A stretch of DNA of 64,000 bases from Macquaria australasica (lineage: Eukaryota; Chordata; Actinopteri; Centrarchiformes; Percichthyidae), in assembly GCA_005408345.1 (NCBI GenBank), contig SEMN01000132.1, forward strand, positions 372,001-436,000. The letters run 5' to 3'. How positions within the stretch are numbered: position 1 is the first letter of the stretch; every line of letters starts with the position of its first letter. Positions 58,620 through 64,000 of the stretch are shown here, in pieces. Under the pieces are notes generated by a model. That model saw only the letters and a list, made by a program, of their open reading frames with translations. It was not told the origin of the DNA and ran no database searches. Made by a program: the position numbers and the translations under genes.

Positions 58620-61600
58620 CCTCTCACCCCCTCCGGGCCTTTTGTTTCCTTAATTATTCATTACAGAGAGGTGGCCTTCGCTTTGAAACCTGTGGAGGTG
58701 GATGAGGCCTGGCGCTGACCCACGAAGCACCAGAGCATCCTGGAGCCTGAGACGTGTCTTTGTGACAGGACACCTGTTATTTCTCCATCCTCGATCAACT
58801 TCGCCCCCTCGCCTCTAACCACACATTAACAAATCAGAGGGGTAAATAATACACACGCATCTTTGTGTATGTTCATGTATTACATGTGACATTAAGATGA
58901 TGTCCATCTGCCCTTTTCTATTTATTTAATATTTGCCAAGATGTTTGGCAATCATTGCACTGAAGGAACAACAAGATTAGATTTAATGGTTACTTTATGA
59001 ATTATGTGCATAGTGCAAACTAAAGTAACTGAAAGTGCAGCTGTATGATGAATATCATATAAATCAGCGACACGTTCAGAAGGCCTCTACTTTGGAGGCT
59101 ATGCAAATGTTATTTTGTGAGTTCCATAAAGTATAACAGACTACTTTCCTGCTAATGTGTGTGTAAAGTGTGAAGGAGCTCTCTCCATGGTGCCCAGGGC
59201 CGCTTCTCTTCTCACGCTGTTTTTGGTAAAATATTAGCCCCCGCAGCCCTGTGCAGGACGGCTGACAAATAGAGGCCTGTTGTCCCCCTTCTCTCACAGG
59301 GCTGAGGGTTAATGATCCCAGTTTCAGGGGGTGTGGGGGGTTAAAGCCTGCCAGTAGGCCTTTCTCTTGCACCCCAACAGATGTTGCTAGGACTTTAATG
59401 TGGTTATCAAATCGGAGTGCCCTCTGAGCCCCAGGAGCTCATTGTGTGTCGGTGCATTCCAGGGCCTCGCCGTGGTGACAAGGCATCCCGGGGGCCAAGC
59501 TGGGCTCCCGCTGAGTCTTCCAGCAGCCCCTCAGAGCTGACAGCTAGGGCTGCCCCTCTCCCCACACCACCTCCACGTCCGCCAGGCCCTCTCTGTTTCT
59601 GCCCCTGATCCTGTCCCCTCAGTGTCATAAAGTCATCCTCCGTCTCCCCTCTATCCCACAGTGGCCCTCTCAGTCACGCTGCTCTCACAAATAGGCCCAC
59701 TCACTCTCACTAGCCCACTCACATTTTTGGTCACACACATTAAGCCCACTTCCACACACATATGCCAACACTGATTGCAAACACACACACATATATATAT
59801 TCTTAAAGCAATGATTAAATTTATTTTAATACGTTTGCAGAGCTTCAGGTGAAAAACAAAATGATCCTGAAGCACGTCAATGCATGTGGATGGATACAGT
59901 ATTACATGTAGTAAATATTCTAGATCCCTTAAACGTTCCTGACCTGCGGGTGGTTCTGTCTTTACAACTCATTCTGTGCAGATAAACATTGTTCAAACCC
60001 ACATCATTTTGTTTTAAATTCAAAGTGGAGTTTTGAAAGATACCAAATATGTCAGGCTGAATTTCTGGGAAATGTGTAAACGATGCATGAAACATCTAGA
60101 ATATTTCTATTTGATGGAAAAGTGCAGCCTAAAAAAAACAACAAAAAAACATGGAGTCATGCGTTTGAATATTTCACTATGTGTTCAGCGAAAAACTGGA
60201 ACAATCTGATACAGAATATATGTGATACTGTCAAATGATGTAATATAAGATTGCGTTTTCAACGTTAAAGCTTCTGGAGATGAAAAAAGAGGGGAATCTG
60301 TATGTAAAGGGGTTAAAGGATAAGAAGGAGCAAGATGGCTTTAAAGCTTTTGTGGCTATATGTAGGCTGTATGTATATCCTTCTCCGGTAACTTATTTCA
60401 TAGAGGTGACAAATTACACTTGTGTGAATAGAATATTTAGGGCAGGTGGGAATTTACACTTGAGACACGTGCTACAGTAGGCACCTAATGATTTCTGTTT
60501 CTATCATTTTGCATAATGACACAAACATTTATACAATGTTCTATTATCAACAAAGAGCACACACTGTAGTAAACATTATGTGACAGCTCATTTGAAATTG
60601 TAAACAGGCCGAGTGTTCATAGGTGTCACAAATACCTCCCAGATGAATAGGTCATGGTCTTGGAGGCGATACTGGAGCCCTGGGGTCAACCTGGGCATTC
60701 TCTGCTCTTCTCTGCATATACAGTATCAATGCCAGCAGCTGTGGGATTGTTTGTACACAGATGCAGGGGTGCTTGATGATAATTGCCTCGCAGCTGCACT
60801 CCGGGGCTGGAACTGGGTGGGTTTTTTTTTCCTTAGTGGCTCATATTGTGTGTGAAGCGTTAAGAGCAGGAATGTGGGAAACAGTCGTAATTAAAGTATT
60901 CTGTAACTCAATTAAGGACTCTTCCCCCACAGTTCCCCCCCGAGCCCTGCTTTCCTACAACTATCCCCTGCTAGAGGAGATCAGCGTCTGTCTATATGAC
61001 AGCCTATGGCCTCTGCAGCCTCAGTCGCCTGGCCAGGGGCCTTCACTGTTTAACTAATGTCAGGACTGGTTGGATTAAGAAAGGGGGATTTGTTACGTGA
61101 AAATGTGAAGGTAAGAGGGTATATGAGGTGGAGAAAAGACAGTGAAGTGGAATAAATGGGGAATTGCTGTTCCACGGAGGGCTGTTAATGTGGTTACCAC
61201 TCAGAGGTGGGACACTCATTACAGCCATGAGTCATTTTTCATAGGCTGTTATCAACTCACTGTGCACAGAAGATGGATGGATGACAATTACGCTGATGAA
61301 AAACTCACATACCCTTACCACAAAATCATTATACCATTAGTTACTTTTTCAAAATAGCTGCAATTTTATAAGATGTGTAAAGAAAAACAAATTTCAAAAG
61401 CACCTTTTGCTTTTGTAGTGTTTACTAAATATCTGGAACAGTGGTATTAATATAACAAAATTGTAAGGCAACAAAATTCCCATCTTTTCTTCTAATTCCC
61501 CAAATCTGCTGCAGGCTGGCTGCTGGGCAATGTATCTGAGTACTTTGAACAATGACAGGCAACAATCAAGGTGCTCAATTAACTGTATAACGATTAAGAC

Positions 61601-62880
61601 ATCAATTACCAAATTGATTGATGAGGCCAAATGATCTGATTCATTTTCTCCACCCAGCGTAAAAATTGGGAGCAGCAATATGAGAAAATTTGTTGATTAA
61701 TGGTTTGAATGTGCAGGAAGCCCTTCGCCATAATAATATGTGCAATTTAATATGATAGAAAATCACTGTAAATATTTTTAAAGATATTTAGAAGTGAAAA
61801 TTCAACAAGAGTGAAACATAAGAATTATATATTAAAGAGACAACACAAACAGACTTGTAGTAAGTAGTTATAAAGTAACTAAAAAAGCCTAAATGAAGTT
61901 TACAATTAGCCATAAATATAGTTTTTATTTACTTATTTACTTTTTTCTCAGTTAATGCTATGATTGTATAAAAGAGGTTAATGTATCAGATGAATGTATT
62001 TCTTTTCTCTATTGCCATTGATGCTCATGATGTTCCTCTGCCCCTCTAACAATAGCCAAAACAATGTTTGAAGAGCGCCTTGAGACCAGCTTGGACTAAG
62101 GCTTTAGTTTTTATTCTGTTCATGTTGTCAATGTGTAGAGGGATAATTGAAGTGATCCTTGACTATGGGATCTATTTATACAGAGCATAATTCCCTCTGT
62201 ATTCAGGCATTATCATGGTGTCAGAACAAGCACAATGGCACAATAAGGTCAATATAATGAAACTCCAAAACAATATGGTGTCATTCGTATAATAAAAAGT
62301 GAGCCACTCCCGGTTTGTTTGGTCTTGTAACAGTGGTTGAGGTACACTGAACTCACTGCAAAATTATTCAAATCATAATGTGACAAATATAATTGTTAAA
62401 AATGTATTTTGTTGTAACATCTCGTCAATAATTATACCTATACATACATGAAGGTAGTAATGTCTTAAAACTCAAAAAATAAATAAAAAAATAAATAAAA
62501 AAAGTCTTATCAAAGTCTTTTGACTTTTGGTTTAAATGTTGGAAAATACTGATTTCATGATTTGCTGTATTTCTTATTTTTTGATGGGTTTCTTAAAGGT
62601 TTGTTTTGTTTCATTTTTTTTTTTACAGAAATAATTTAAATGCTTTGTTTATTGATCTATTGAAGCTAATATTTTGTAGCACTTGTTTTGTTCCCACAAA
62701 TATTAATCTTCTTAAAATCATTATAATTACATATTATGAGAATTATTATTAGCAGTGGCAGTTGTAATAGTAGTAGTAGTTGTATTGTTGTAATACAATT
62801 ATAATGACCATTTTATTACTAGTACTAAACAGTCCTTAGAACCTAATTTTATTTGTGCCGCTATGACTTCATTTCTTTAT
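58620..62880. other. Gene-poor interval
   Basis: No exon is supported. 58640-58760 and 60600-60960 are complex stretches that may be conserved elements (GTCGTAATTAAAGTATTCTG at 60884). An octamer ATGCAAAT is at 59101-59108. 61380-62860 is AT-rich with short A and T runs. Confidence 0.35.
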
Positions 62881-63330
62881 TTTCAGTTTTCTGTTATACT
62901 CAACAGCATCTGGAGCCAAAATTACATCAGTTATCCGCTTTTTCCCATTAGCAATTTGACAAATACCCCCTTTATTACAGCCCCATATCATTCTGCTTGA
63001 CTTTCCCCTGGGCCTGAATTCAGTTATTGATTGCCCGTTCAGTTTCACTTGGAAAAGGTTGATAAAAGAAGGTTTTCACTTTCTCAATTTGATGTGACAG
63101 CTCCCTAACAAGAATAATGGAATGCGCCCATTCACAGGCAAATCAAGCTAATCCAGCGTGCCCCTCCACTCTCAATGGAGAAGTCACAGTCCTTCCCGGC
63201 CCATTCCATCACAAGCCTCTCTCTTCAGAAACCTTCAAAGTTAGCCCAACTCCTCCAAAAGACAACATCGCTCTTTGTATGCCCCTCTCACTCACCATCA
63301 AATGGATAAATAGGTCGATAAATGTATACA
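62880..63330. promoter_or_regulatory. Candidate conserved non-coding block
   Basis: The sequence is complex and non-repetitive, with homeodomain and GATA-like words (AATTACATCAGTTATCCGC, CAGTTATTGATTGCCCG, GTTGATAAAAG, CAAATCAAGCTAATCC). The + frame at 63117-63383 has no recognised domain. Enhancer function is inferred. Confidence 0.3.
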
Positions 63331-64000
63331 AAGTCAGAGGGGAAACAAAACTGAAGCATATAATCGGTTTGTTTTATGTGTAATCTGATTTCACTGATTC
63401 CCACTCCTCATCCTATCTGTTGTCAGCAGCTGATGGATAGATATTATCAGACCTGTTGGTGTGAAAACACACTGGTCTAAATTAACAAAGTGGATTTTAC
63501 AACCACATAATAAATAAGAAACGCACTCGCATGGTTTTATTTGCATATAATTTTAAAATGATACAATTAGAAAACGTTAGTTCAGCAGTGTTTTTAGTTA
63601 CCGCAGCATGTGTGATATTAGTAATAGGTTCCCCTCTCCTTTCCTGTTCTCCACTGGAATGAGCTGTGGCTTTCCTTCTAATCCTATTTCTGGGCAGAAA
63701 CCAGGTGACAAAGCAAAGGTGCGTGTGTGTCTGTGTGAGTCACAATAAGTGAGTAGGCATGCGGGCTTTACTGTATGCATGTCTTGTATAAATATGTACA
63801 TAGTACATAGTACATGCATGCACATGTGTATTTATGCATGTATGGTAGGTGAAAAAGATATATTCCAAAGCAAATACAGAGGTATCATCGCAACCTAAAC
63901 TATGATTTAAGTTTATAGGTACTTTGTAGTCTCTCACAGAGGCACTATGAATCTATATTACACCATCAGGTGCAGCAGGAACACTGAAAAAGGCTGAAAA
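63331..64000. other. Right edge, no supported gene
   Basis: AT-rich DNA with an octamer ATTTGCAT (63539-63546) and a run of ACATGCATGCACATG-type alternating words at 63800-63840. No exon is visible. Confidence 0.4.

Noticed and set aside
1..64000. CRISPR arrays, operons, phage or plasmid modules
   Set aside because: The window is vertebrate nuclear DNA. No direct-repeat/spacer arrays or prokaryotic gene clusters are present.

Overview
The window is vertebrate DNA, most likely from a percomorph-type ray-finned fish. It carries two recognisable genes, both intronless in their coding part and both on the + strand: a P2Y nucleotide receptor (best match p2ry4, coding 1043-2137) and the SoxB1 transcription factor sox3 (coding 22624-23526). 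The fish assignment rests on the 300-residue Sox3 of teleost type (no polyalanine tracts) and on degenerate interspersed repeats that I recognise by eye from teleost genomes. Both genes have X-linked orthologues in human (P2RY4, SOX3), so the pair fits an old vertebrate linkage group. No species can be named from the sequence alone.

Layout. 1-992 is probably a p2ry4 5' intron filled with two degenerate repeats. 993-2137 is the receptor exon. 2138-22260 is intergenic. It holds one good-looking candidate coding exon (4695-4785), an RFX-type palindrome (7025-7038), an imperfect hairpin (9171-9228), a TTAA-ended MITE-like element (11668-12184), and several blocks that look like conserved regulatory DNA (about 15470-15960, 16490-16990, 18890-19040 and 20880-21260). 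22260-24265 is the sox3 transcription unit, with a promoter carrying SOX/POU-like, PBX-MEIS-like and CCAAT motifs, a 5' leader with upstream ORFs, the single coding exon, and a 3' UTR ending near AATAAA at 24243. From 24266 to the end, almost 40 kb, I find no convincing gene. That part is a gene-poor flank with enhancer-like blocks, microsatellites and repeats: a nested hAT-like element, a tRNA-derived SINE, LINE-like 3' tails, and a TTAA-flanked foldback element interrupted by another repeat.

The two genes are not functionally coupled in any obvious way. The gene-poor surroundings fit the usual picture of a developmental regulator (sox3) with a large cis-regulatory territory. I found no operon, CRISPR array, phage or other system. 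The most useful leads are the sox3 promoter motif cluster, the SOX/POU cluster at 18.9 kb, the candidate exon at 4.7 kb, the long minus-strand ORF at 58.4 kb, and the nested repeats. Repeat and regulatory calls are made by eye, without alignment or database search.
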